Shown here one piece after another: positions 8,728 through 15,460 of a stretch of DNA of 15,583 nt. This stretch comes from JBDHUX01 sp039809405. GTDB lineage: Bacteria; Patescibacteriota; Gracilibacteria; Absconditabacterales; Absconditicoccaceae. Position 1 is the first letter of the stretch; each line of letters begins with the position of its first letter. Position numbers and translations under genes: made by a program. The notes below the pieces were generated by a model. That model searched no databases, had not been told where the DNA came from, and saw only the letters and a program-made list of their open reading frames with translations. The DNA is taken from assembly GCA_039809405.1 (NCBI GenBank), contig JBDHUX010000015.1, forward strand, positions 1 through 15,583, written 5' to 3'.

Positions 8728-9345
8728 ATGACCAATTTAAACAACCCAGATTTTCAAAAAGAGAGTCACACCAATTTTGAAAAAGAGAAAGTATTAAATT
8801 ATCTAAAAGAACATGGGGATATACTTTCTAGGATCGGCATGGATGAAGATATGCAAGATTCTATATTAAAATTGATTGAACAGTCTGATGAAAATAAACA
8901 AAATCAATCGCAAGTTGGTAAACAGCAAGAGTTAATATCTCAGCTCAAGTCTCAAAATGAAGGGTACAGAAGACAACTATCTGAAAACAACAAAAGTGAA
9001 TTATGAAATACAGAAGGAAGTACTTCTGATAAGCAGATTGAAAAACTTTCATATATGGTAGAGTACCTTACTACTGCAATGCAAGAGTTTTCTAGGAGCA
9101 ATGTTACTTCATGACAAGACCAGCAAGAGAGGAACAAGTCTCTACAAAAAGATCTGAAAAATTTTAATGAAATCGCCTATTGACTTAACTCAAACACAAG
9201 GTACATAGCAGAGCTATCTGATAAAATTACAATTCTAAATAGAAATATGAATGATATACAGAAAATTGCACAAAACATAGAATACATAAAAGAACTTGCA
9301 AATGGTATGCATTATATAAAAGAGTTATCTTATAAGATGAGGTAA
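8728..9345 (+). CDS. Coiled-coil protein of unknown function
   Basis: Not recognised. It is 205 residues, starting MTNLNNPDFQKESHTNFEKE. It is rich in Gln, Asn, Glu, Lys and Ser, with heptad-like hydrophobic spacing over most of its length: one stretch at about 50-90 (QQELISQLKSQNEGYRRQL) and another at about 100-205 (KQIEKLSYMVEYLTTAMQEF, then repeated Y-I-x-E-L motifs near the C-terminus). Three related segments end the protein (TRYIAELSDKI, IEYIKELANGM, MHYIKELSYKM), so the tail is an internal short repeat. No signal peptide or membrane segment is visible. Three TGA codons read as glycine. It has a strong promoter of its own and a terminator after it, so it is likely abundant and transcribed alone. 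A cytoplasmic structural or scaffolding role is possible. Confidence 0.8.
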
Positions 9346-9369
9346 TTTTACTAATTTGCTTATATGATT

Positions 9370-9398
9370 AAATATCAACTCTCATGTTGGTATTTTTT
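9370..9398 (+). terminator. Terminator after the 8728 coiled-coil gene
   Basis: AAATATCAA at 9370-9378 pairs with TTGGTATTT at 9387-9395 (one G-T pair) around an 8-base loop, followed by T's. It lies 24 bases past the stop codon. Confidence 0.7.
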
Positions 9399-9559
9399 AT
9401 AACTATATTTATGTCAAATTATTTATCGATATTTCTTTCAAAATACAACTCCAATGTATAGAGATTGTGACTGTATCTATGTTTTTGTAGTTGAAATTAT
9501 ACTTTATCTGATTATCTTCATATCATTATTTATTTATATCATTACAAATAATAATCCAA

Positions 9560-10141
9560 ATGAAATTTTATCTTACATTAAGTTTGTGTGCTTTGTTGAT
9601 ATTTGTATGAGGATGTTCCCTTGTGAAGAAATGATCTGACACCAATTGAAGTGGCTCCAATGTAGAAGTTGACTCCAATGGAGCAGTAGTTGCGGATGGC
9701 AATACTATCTCTGTAAACTATATCTGAAAGCTAGAAGATGGCACTGTATTTGATACTAGTATCCAGACAGAAGCAGAGAAAGCTAACATATACAATGCTA
9801 GTAGAAATTATGAACCACTTAGTTTTGTAGTATGAGCTGGTGATATGATTAAGTGATTTGATGAAGGTGTAGTTGGTATGAGAGTAGGTGAAACAAGACA
9901 ACTTGTTATCCCACCAGAAAAAGCTTACGGTCAGCCAGACGATCCTAGATATCAGACCACTTTAAATCCACAAGTATTTTCTCTTGCTGGCATATCTCCA
10001 AAAGTAGGTGAAGCATACGATCTATGATGACAAAGAGCCAAAGTATTGGAGATAACTGGTAGTGGTGTATTGGTTAGCTTTGCTCCAGAATTAGCTGGTA
10101 AGACATTGGTATTTGACGTGACTGTTATGGATATAAAATAG
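9560..10141 (+). CDS. FKBP-type peptidyl-prolyl isomerase lipoprotein (SlyD-like)
   Basis: Prolyl cis-trans isomerase and probable folding chaperone on the outer face of the membrane; 193 residues. The N-terminus MKFYLTLSLCALLIFVGGC is a lipoprotein signal, with lipobox V-G-G-C and a TGA-encoded glycine, followed by a Ser/Gly/Asn linker to about residue 47. The FKBP domain then shows ISVNYIGKLEDGTVFDTS, FVVGAGDMIKGFDEGV, VGMRVGETRQLVIPPEKAYG and a final LAGKTLVFDVTVMDI. Between PPEKAYG and LAGKTL lies a segment of about 55 residues (PQVFSLAGISPKVGEAYDL) that corresponds to the insert-in-flap chaperone domain of SlyD and archaeal FKBPs. Conserved glycines (VGAGD, IKGFDEG) are TGA codons. It is probably monocistronic; Hsp20 follows behind its own promoter. 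Confidence 0.92.
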
Positions 10142-10207
10142 TATAACCGATATTTGTTCCTAGTCTCAGTATAGTATGACTATATCACATTAAGACAAAT
10201 TATTACC

Positions 10208-10236
10208 TTGACAACTATAGTATTTTGCGCTATCAA
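10208..10236 (+). promoter_or_regulatory. Promoter candidate for hsp20
   Basis: A perfect TTGACA at 10208-10213 is followed after 17 bases by TATCAA at 10231-10236 (four of six consensus bases). A start near 10243 would give a leader of about 27 bases. No heat-shock CIRCE or HrcA inverted repeat was recognised. Confidence 0.6.
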
Positions 10237-10269
10237 ATTAAATATATACATAAATAAAACTTATCACTT

Positions 10270-10611
10270 ATGGCAAAACACCTTGATATACCTATGGATA
10301 TATACGAATCCAATAACGAATTAGTTATAGTTGTCCCACTTGCTTGAGTTGAAAAAGATAGTCTGGAGATGGCTATAGATGACTATAAATTGATATTAAA
10401 ATGATCTAGAAATCAACCAAAACTAAAGGATGATATTATGTCTGTAAGGTCAGAGTGTTATTGGTGAGACTTTGAACAAGTTATCAACTTACCGACTGGT
10501 ATATATTTTGATAAAATTCATAGTAAACTCACTCCAGACAACATACTTATAATAATAGTCCCAAAGATCATAGTCCCAGAGAAGATAAGAGTAGAGATAG
10601 AGCTCAAGTAA
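10270..10611 (+). CDS. Small heat shock protein, Hsp20/alpha-crystallin family
   Basis: ATP-independent holdase chaperone that keeps unfolding proteins soluble; cytoplasmic. At 113 residues it is short for the family, because the N-terminal arm is only about 10 residues and there is almost no C-terminal extension. The alpha-crystallin domain fills the rest: PMDIYESNNELVIVVPLAGV, then LILKGSRNQ, SECYWGDFEQVINLPTGI and KLTPDNILIIIVPKI, the last standing where the usual A-x-x-x-n-G-V-L occurs. The conserved P-L-A-G-V glycine is TGA. The missing C-terminal I-x-I/V motif suggests altered oligomer assembly; IIVPEKI near the end might replace it. It has its own promoter and a terminator that overlaps the stop codon, so it is a single-gene unit. 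Confidence 0.88.
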
Positions 10612-10632
10612 TTTGTTTTATTTGAGTTTTTT
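10603..10632 (+). terminator. Terminator overlapping the end of hsp20
   Basis: CTCAAGTAA at 10603-10611 (which includes the TAA stop) pairs with TTATTTGAG at 10618-10626 around a 6-base loop, followed by six T's. The 269 bases from here to 10880 hold no gene that I can support. Confidence 0.8.
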
Positions 10633-10880
10633 GTCTATATCTTAGTTATAACAAATATGATCTGACAATACTATCCATCATTATATCATATGTAAACAAT
10701 TTATAATAACTCTGTATTTACCTATTATATTTGCAAATTAGGCACAAAATAGTATATCTTATAGGAGTTTGGATACATATGATCTTATAAGTATCACATT
10801 AGAGACACAGTCCGTTCATTGTTAATCAGATCTATATAACAAATACTATACTATATTTATATTATAATAATACTTATTAC

Positions 10881-11483
10881 ATGAAAAAAAATCATTTTTT
10901 TATCGCTGGCGTATTTATTACATTTGCAGTATTTACTACTTCATATACAAATGCAACATCCAATGATGATATATCTCAGCTGTTGCAACAACTTGATGAT
11001 GCTGCTTCATGAACGACAACTAGTGGTACCGTAGCAGACACATCCGCACACACGGCTGGTGAGATAACTATAGAAAATATATCATACACTACGGATGGTA
11101 AAGATATGTATACTGTTACTTGGACTCCACTTGTAGGTAACAATGATATAAAGGTAGAGATAAAAGAAGATAAAGAATCTCAGTACTTTACCCTAAATAC
11201 TGTAAAATGATCAGCTGGTAAGATAGATATTAAACTGCCAACTGCCGGTAATTACAATATCAAACTCACAGTTATAGATCCTACATCTAACACTGCGGTA
11301 AGTAAAGAGTATATACAGACTATAAAAGTAGAGTGAACTGCTCCAGTCCCAACTCCAGCCCCAGTCCCAACTCCAGCGCCTTCGGTTGGTGATACTGGCA
11401 CAGGCCCAGCATCTAGCTATGTATATATGGCTATATTACTAGGTATAGTATGATATATGATGTTTAGATTTAGAAAATCATAA
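10881..11483 (+). CDS. Membrane-anchored surface protein with beta-sandwich-like domain
   Basis: Predicted exported protein of 200 residues; family not identified. The signal peptide (MKKNHFFIAGVFITFAVFTT, cleaved near YTNA) is followed by a Thr/Ser/Ala-rich stretch, then a beta-rich domain (about 58-150: GEITIENISYTTDGKDMYTV, with WTPLVGNNDIKVEI) resembling a fibronectin type III or similar Ig-like fold. A Pro-rich linker (PVPTPAPVPTPAP) follows, and the C-terminus has the layout D-T-G-T-G-P-A, one membrane helix (YVYMAILLGIVGYMMF) and a basic end RFRKS. This layout, short motif then helix then basic tail, is that of cell-surface sorting or retention signals, though no LPXTG is present. The Pro-rich linker recalls the one in the 1312 surface protein. 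Two glycines next to the linker and in the helix are TGA. The function is probably in the envelope; the partner is unknown. Confidence 0.8.
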
Positions 11484-11545
11484 AAATCTTTGTTAATATC
11501 TAATATATCCAATTTCGTTGTAATAAGTTATATGATAATAAAATT

Positions 11546-11573
11546 GATGGCTATTTTTGTCATCGTTTTTTTT
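11546..11573 (+). terminator. Terminator after the anchored surface-protein gene
   Basis: GATGGC at 11546-11551 pairs with GTCATC at 11559-11564 (one G-T pair) around a 7-base loop, followed by eight T's after one G. It lies about 60 bases past the stop codon. Confidence 0.6.
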
Positions 11574-11694
11574 ATAAATCACTTTTACATATTACCTTGC
11601 CTACATGATCAAAATAAATTAATATCTATTGTAAATACGATCTAAATATACAAAATAAATTATAGATATTTGCAATTTGACAAATTATAACTCC

Positions 11695-12156
11695 ATGAAG
11701 ATAAAAATAATAGCTATAACTGATAGTGACAAACACTTTTCTAATGCTATATCAGAATATATCAAGAGATTAGATAAAAATATTGAGATAATAAATATAA
11801 GACCATCCAAAAAAGACAACCCAAATGAGATCATCACTCAAGATACAGATCGTATTGTCTTATACCTACTGGATAAATCTAAAGATAGCACTAAGATATT
11901 GCTTACTAAAGATTGAAAATACTATACTACACAGGATATTGTTAAAATAATTACTCATGATTTACAAGACGGTAAAGATATCTTATTTATCATCTGATGA
12001 CCATATGGATTAGATGAGTGAAAACTATGATGATATGTGGATGATCAGATCTCTTTTGGTAAGATTACTATGCCACATGGACTTGCAAAATTAGTTTTAT
12101 TGGAGCAGATATATAGATCCATGCAGATCATAAATAATAAAAAATATCATTATTAG
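11695..12156 (+). CDS. rlmH: 23S rRNA (pseudouridine-1915-N3)-methyltransferase
   Basis: SPOUT-class methyltransferase that uses S-adenosylmethionine to methylate pseudouridine 1915 in helix 69 of 23S rRNA, on assembled 70S ribosomes; acts as a homodimer. At 153 residues it has the family's normal length. It begins MKIKIIAITDSD and has RIVLYLLDKSK in the middle, the SAM-binding knot motif FIIGGPYGLDEG at about residues 98-109, and the closing block MPHGLAKLVLLEQIYRSMQI ending in K-Y-H-Y. Both glycines of IGG and the one after DE are TGA codons, strong support for the recoding. The ATG at 11695 is chosen over a TTG 18 bases upstream because it gives the family's M-K-I start. The transferase gene follows 32 bases later and may be co-transcribed. 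Confidence 0.95.
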
Positions 12157-12188
12157 TAGTTATTATTTACAATTATTATAATATAAAA

Positions 12189-13289
12189 ATGTTAATACAG
12201 TATATTTATTATGCTCTTGTAGTGGTAACAGTAGCATTGTTGTGATTGTATGCTTTCCGTAAATTTGGATGGCTAGATAGACCTGGTTGGGATCGAATCC
12301 CACCTAGAACTTTCCGTGTGCCAAATTTCCAATGAATTATAATGATACTCGGTATATGGATCTGATTATCTTTATTTTTTCCTGAAATGATTGCAAATAA
12401 GCAGATAATCCTACTTTTATTTTTTGCGACATGATATGCACTATTTAATCTTGCAAATGACATAATTGATTTAAGGACTAAAATGATAGGTATACCGGCT
12501 TGGTTTAGACTTATAGTACAGTTCCTCATAGTATGAATTTATATATATATAAGTCAGATATATACCAATATCAATCTATTTGACATGCAAGTAAATCCTG
12601 TCTTATGATTTATTATACTACTATTTTGGATAGTTTGATTTATAAATGCAATAAATTTTTTTGATGGAGTGCATGCTATGGCGAGTGGGGTGAGCAGTAT
12701 TTGATTTATTTCTATATTTTTGATCATACAGCTGGTAGTCATTGTTGTATATCAAAATAGTATAACCTCTTCTGAATATTTATTGCTTAACGATATCAAA
12801 TCTATATCTTTACTACTAGCTATAAGTACACTGGTGTATTGTGTCGTAGAGTACAAACCAAATGGAGTCATAAGAGATGTGGGGTTTAGTTTTATATGAT
12901 TTGTGCTTGCGGTATTGGCTATGCTTGGTTGAGCAAAAATAGGCACTATACTAGTGGTGCTATCGTTACCAATTTTTGATAGTATATGGGTATTCCTAAA
13001 TCGTATATTCATAATGAAAAAAAATCCAATGAAGTGAGACTTTACCCATCTACATCATAGACTAATGGTGATGGGTCGATCCAGAGGTGAGATAAGGGTA
13101 GCGGTACGAGTTTATACCATATTTATGACTACTTTAATGTTACTTCTCTATGATAGTAGTTTGTGAAAAATTATAGTATTTACTATGATTCTAGTTATAT
13201 TTTTTATGGCACATGTGTATTTGTATCGATATAAAAAACTCCCATACGAATTACTAAAAAGGGAAAAGACAAGAGATAGTGACGAGTAA
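12189..13289 (+). CDS. Polyprenyl-phosphate glycosyl-1-phosphate transferase (WecA/TagO/MraY superfamily, GT4)
   Basis: Integral membrane enzyme of 366 residues with about ten hydrophobic segments. The superfamily transfers a UDP-sugar 1-phosphate onto undecaprenyl phosphate, the first step of wall polymer or peptidoglycan lipid carriers. The N-terminus shows RKFGWLDRPGWDRIPPRTFRV, recalling the D-x-P-x-x-R-x-x-H/P-x-x-P region of the family. NAINFFDGVHAMASG (from residue 153) matches the N-x-x-N-x-x-D-G-x-D-G-L-A block, and HLHHRLMVMG near 285 is the HxHH motif typical of WecA/TagO rather than MraY. Oddities are that the usual DD of the cytoplasmic loop reads N-D-I-I-D (90-94), and the second Asp of DGLDG is His 162. 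The first Asp (D159) is kept. An 8-bp inverted repeat overlaps the stop codon. The sugar donor cannot be told from sequence. Confidence 0.88.
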
Positions 13290-13296
13290 TCTCTTG
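13270..13296. other. Inverted repeat at the end of the transferase gene
   Basis: CAAGAGAT at 13270-13277 pairs perfectly with ATCTCTTG at 13289-13296 around an 11-base loop that includes most of the stop codon. No T-run follows, so it is not a classical terminator; it may protect the mRNA 3' end or be chance. Confidence 0.4.
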
Positions 13297-13370
13297 CATT
13301 ACTATATCAAATTTATAATAATCTGATTATCTTAATTTATACTAAATTTATACTATTATACTTTGTTTAT

Positions 13371-14078
13371 ATGGCTTTATTTCCATTTAATAAATCCAGT
13401 ATCCAAACAAGCAATATACCAAAAGTAGCTAATACTCAGTCTTTATTGAAGTTTTCTGAGATAAGAAATGATACTTTGATCATGAAAGATGGATCGCTGA
13501 GAGGCATCATAAAAGCTCGATGATTAAATTTAGATCTAAAAAATGAGAACGAACAGAGTATGGTGATAGAGCAATATAAGAGATTTCTCAATGGTCTAGA
13601 TTTCCCGATACAAATACTAGTACACAATACTTACCTTGATCTTACTGATTATATAAACTACCTAAAAGATCATGTAAAAGATCTTACGAACAAAACTCTG
13701 CAAGATTATGGTATGCAGTACTATAGGTTTCTTGATGATATCAATATGCAAGAGTGACTTATATACACCAAAGAGTTTTATATCGTAGTACCATATCTCA
13801 CGTCAGAAAAAGATTTCAATGCTATCAGGAGACCTTGGCGACAGAAATTTCTTGATATACTTGATAGCTGAGAAAGTGCAGAGAAGATCGTATCTAGGTA
13901 TCGCCAGTTTCTCACAAATAAAAAATTTCTTGATACAAGACTAAATCTGATACTAGAATGACTCAAATGACTTGGTATGACATGTGAGATTATGGAGTGA
14001 AATGATATAGTAAAATTGCTTTTCAAGATGTACAATCCAAATCTACATAAATCACAAGCTGATTTTGCAAAAGGATAG
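13371..14078 (+). CDS. TraC-like / VirB4 N-terminal-domain-like protein
   Basis: A 235-residue cytoplasmic protein resembling the N-terminal, non-ATPase domain of TraC/VirB4-type conjugation or type IV secretion ATPases, a stand-alone form common near secretion or pilus genes in candidate phyla radiation genomes. Supporting sequence: SLLKFSEIRNDTLIMKDGSL at about 24-43, NENEQSMVIEQYKRFLNGLD, FPIQILVHNTYLDLTDYINY and EFYIVVPYL, then a helical C-terminal part (NLILEGLKGLGMTCEIM). No Walker A or B motif is present, as the ATPase part would lie in a separate gene; none is found in the window, since prmC follows. Several TGA codons read as glycine. It has 81 bases of upstream spacer with TATACT-type -10 candidates. 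The specific machine it belongs to is not determined. Confidence 0.7.
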
Positions 14079-14127
14079 TAGTAGTTTTTTTATGTTTAAA
14101 TTCTAGATACATAATACTAATTCCCTT

Positions 14128-14982
14128 ATGACTATATTTGACCTTATTTCTGATAAGAATTACCAGCATAAAAATGTATTGTATAAGATCATCTCTCATG
14201 TGTGTGGCATAAAAAAAGACGATATGATCAAGCATTATGACGATGCGATATCGCAAGATAAGTTGGACAAGATAGTGTCTATGTATACAAGATACTCACA
14301 AGATAAGGAACCACTGGAGTATATAGTTGGTTATGTGGAGTTTTTATGAAATAAATTTATACTAGATAACAGATCACTTATACCAAGAGCGGAGACAGAG
14401 TATATGATCCAAGCTGTAACAGATTATATTCAAATCAATCATTGATCGAGATACGATGTGCGAGATGTGGGTTGTGGTTGTGGTGTGTTATGATTGTCAG
14501 TAGCTCTGCATAATGAGGCATCTATAAATTTACTTATCTTGGCGGATAGTCAGCAAGATTGCTTGGACTTGACTTGGCAAAATGTAGATAAGTATTATGA
14601 TACACCTATGAGTATGGATATAAAAGTCTTGAAGTCGGATCTGCTTGATTTTGCTAGGGATTTGGACTCTGAGTACAAAGTTATCTTGGTTTCAAACTTG
14701 CCTTATATACCAGATGATACATTTGAGCAAAATGCTGATGAATCAGCCAAAAAACGAGAGCCAAGAGTTGCATTTTTATGATGAAAAGATTGACTTGATC
14801 TTTATAGGAGGATGTTTGATCAGTTACTTGATCTTGATACAGACTGCATGATGTTCCTAGAGATGATGACTTGGCAGGTAGAGATACTAGAGGAAGAGTA
14901 TAGCGATAAGATTGATTTCAACATAGTGAAGACATTTCATTTCAATATAGTGATAGTAAAAGGGGAGTTGATAAAATTTTAG
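14128..14982 (+). CDS. prmC: Release factor glutamine N5-methyltransferase (HemK family)
   Basis: SAM-dependent methyltransferase that modifies the glutamine of the GGQ loop in peptide-chain release factors, improving termination. At 284 residues it has the family's usual length. The N-terminal helical domain ends in PLEYIVGYVEFLGNKFILDN and RSLIPRAETE. SAM motif I is VRDVGCGCGVLGLSVAL (about 110-126). The substrate motif, normally NPPY, reads NLPY at 190-193. After it come EPRVAFLGGKDGLDLYRRMF, matching the family's A-L-x-G-G-x-D-G-L-D-x-Y block, with three glycines encoded by TGA. With UGA reassigned, only RF1 is expected to need methylation. NLPY is typical of RsmA-like enzymes, but every other motif favours PrmC. 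The gene follows the TraC-like gene by 49 bases and ends at the repeat cluster. Confidence 0.9.
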
Positions 14983-14988
14983 CTACTC

Positions 14989-15293
14989 TGTCATTCCGGG
15001 CTTGATCCGGAATCTTCTATGATTGATAAGATCCTGAATCAAGTTCAGGATGACAATATTAGCTGTCATTCTGGGTTTGACCCGGAATCTCAATGACGAT
15101 GGGTTTATATTTTATCATATCGCACAGCACTGAGATCCTTCACTCCGTTCAGGATGACAAAGGTTGCAGTGGGCAGGACAGTAATTGAGTTGGAGATCTT
15201 TCACTTCCCCCGCAACTTTGTGCGGAACAAGCTATTCAGGATGACAATATTAGCTGTCATTCCGAGCTTGTCGAGAAATCTCAATGACGATGG
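14989..15293. repeat. Cluster of interspersed palindromic repeats of the GTCATTC...GGAATC type
   Basis: Units beginning TGTCATTC are seen at 14989, 15064 and 15254; the first two contain the palindrome CCGGGCTTGATCCGG or a variant of it and end GGAATC. Matching right halves ending TCAGGATGACA lie at 15031-15055, 15132-15158 and 15193-15246. A 28-bp junction (TTCAGGATGACAATATTAGC, then TGTCATTC) is identical at 15044-15071 and 15235-15262, and CTCAATGACGATGG recurs at 15090 and 15279. Base composition is clearly richer in GC than the surroundings. Repeats of this look are known as dispersed intergenic palindromes in several bacteria; the spacing is irregular and there are no spacers of equal size, so it is not a CRISPR array. 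Confidence 0.8.
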
Positions 15294-15341
15294 TATAAGT
15301 CTTATAATAGTCGTCCGTTTTATCATAAATTTATTGATATG

Positions 15342-15368
15342 AAGATAATCTGATTATCTTTATTTTTT
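15342..15368 (+). terminator. Terminator between the repeat cluster and the last gene
   Basis: AAGATAA at 15342-15348 pairs with TTATCTT at 15354-15360 around a 5-base loop, followed by a T-rich tail ending in six T's. It probably ends prmC-side transcription through the repeats. Confidence 0.65.
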
Positions 15369-15393
15369 GCCTATATATCTGATTTTCATTTAC

Positions 15394-15422
15394 TTGACAA
15401 CAAAAGAGGTTTTGATTATAAT
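15394..15422 (+). promoter_or_regulatory. Consensus sigma-70 promoter for the last gene
   Basis: Perfect TTGACA at 15394-15399 and TATAAT at 15417-15422 are 17 bases apart; a second TATAAT follows at 15423. The surrounding TTTACTTGACAA is identical to the promoter at 8657. The leader would be about 30 bases. Confidence 0.85.
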
Positions 15423-15460
15423 TATAATATATTGTAACTTTTTTATTTTATAATATTTGC

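Larger units (their letters stand above)
14983..15460. other. Intergenic stretch: repeat cluster, terminator, promoter
   Basis: There is no gene here on either strand that I can support. From 14989 to about 15293 it is filled by GC-richer dispersed palindromic repeats, then AT-rich sequence with a terminator at 15342 and a promoter at 15394, each listed separately. Confidence 0.7.

Noticed and set aside
9454..9639. Hydrophobic 61-residue frame upstream of the FKBP gene
   Set aside because: It overlaps the FKBP signal peptide in a different frame; its hydrophobicity comes from T-rich DNA.
11677..11691. TTGACA at 11678 with TATAAC close by as a promoter
   Set aside because: The boxes are only a few bases apart and adjoin the rlmH start codon, so they cannot act together.
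11677..11694. TTG at 11677 as rlmH start
   Set aside because: The ATG at 11695 gives the family's M-K-I N-terminus and normal length; the upstream six codons have no homologous counterpart.
12209..13012. Several frames on the minus strand opposite the sugar transferase gene
   Set aside because: They are antisense shadows of a membrane-protein gene; the plus frame has clear family motifs.
14989..15293. CRISPR array
   Set aside because: Repeat units differ in length and order, spacers are unequal, and units contain internal palindromes with left and right halves; no cas genes nearby.
15154..15342. 62-residue frame across the repeat cluster
   Set aside because: It is made of the dispersed palindromic repeats and runs through them; no protein-like features.
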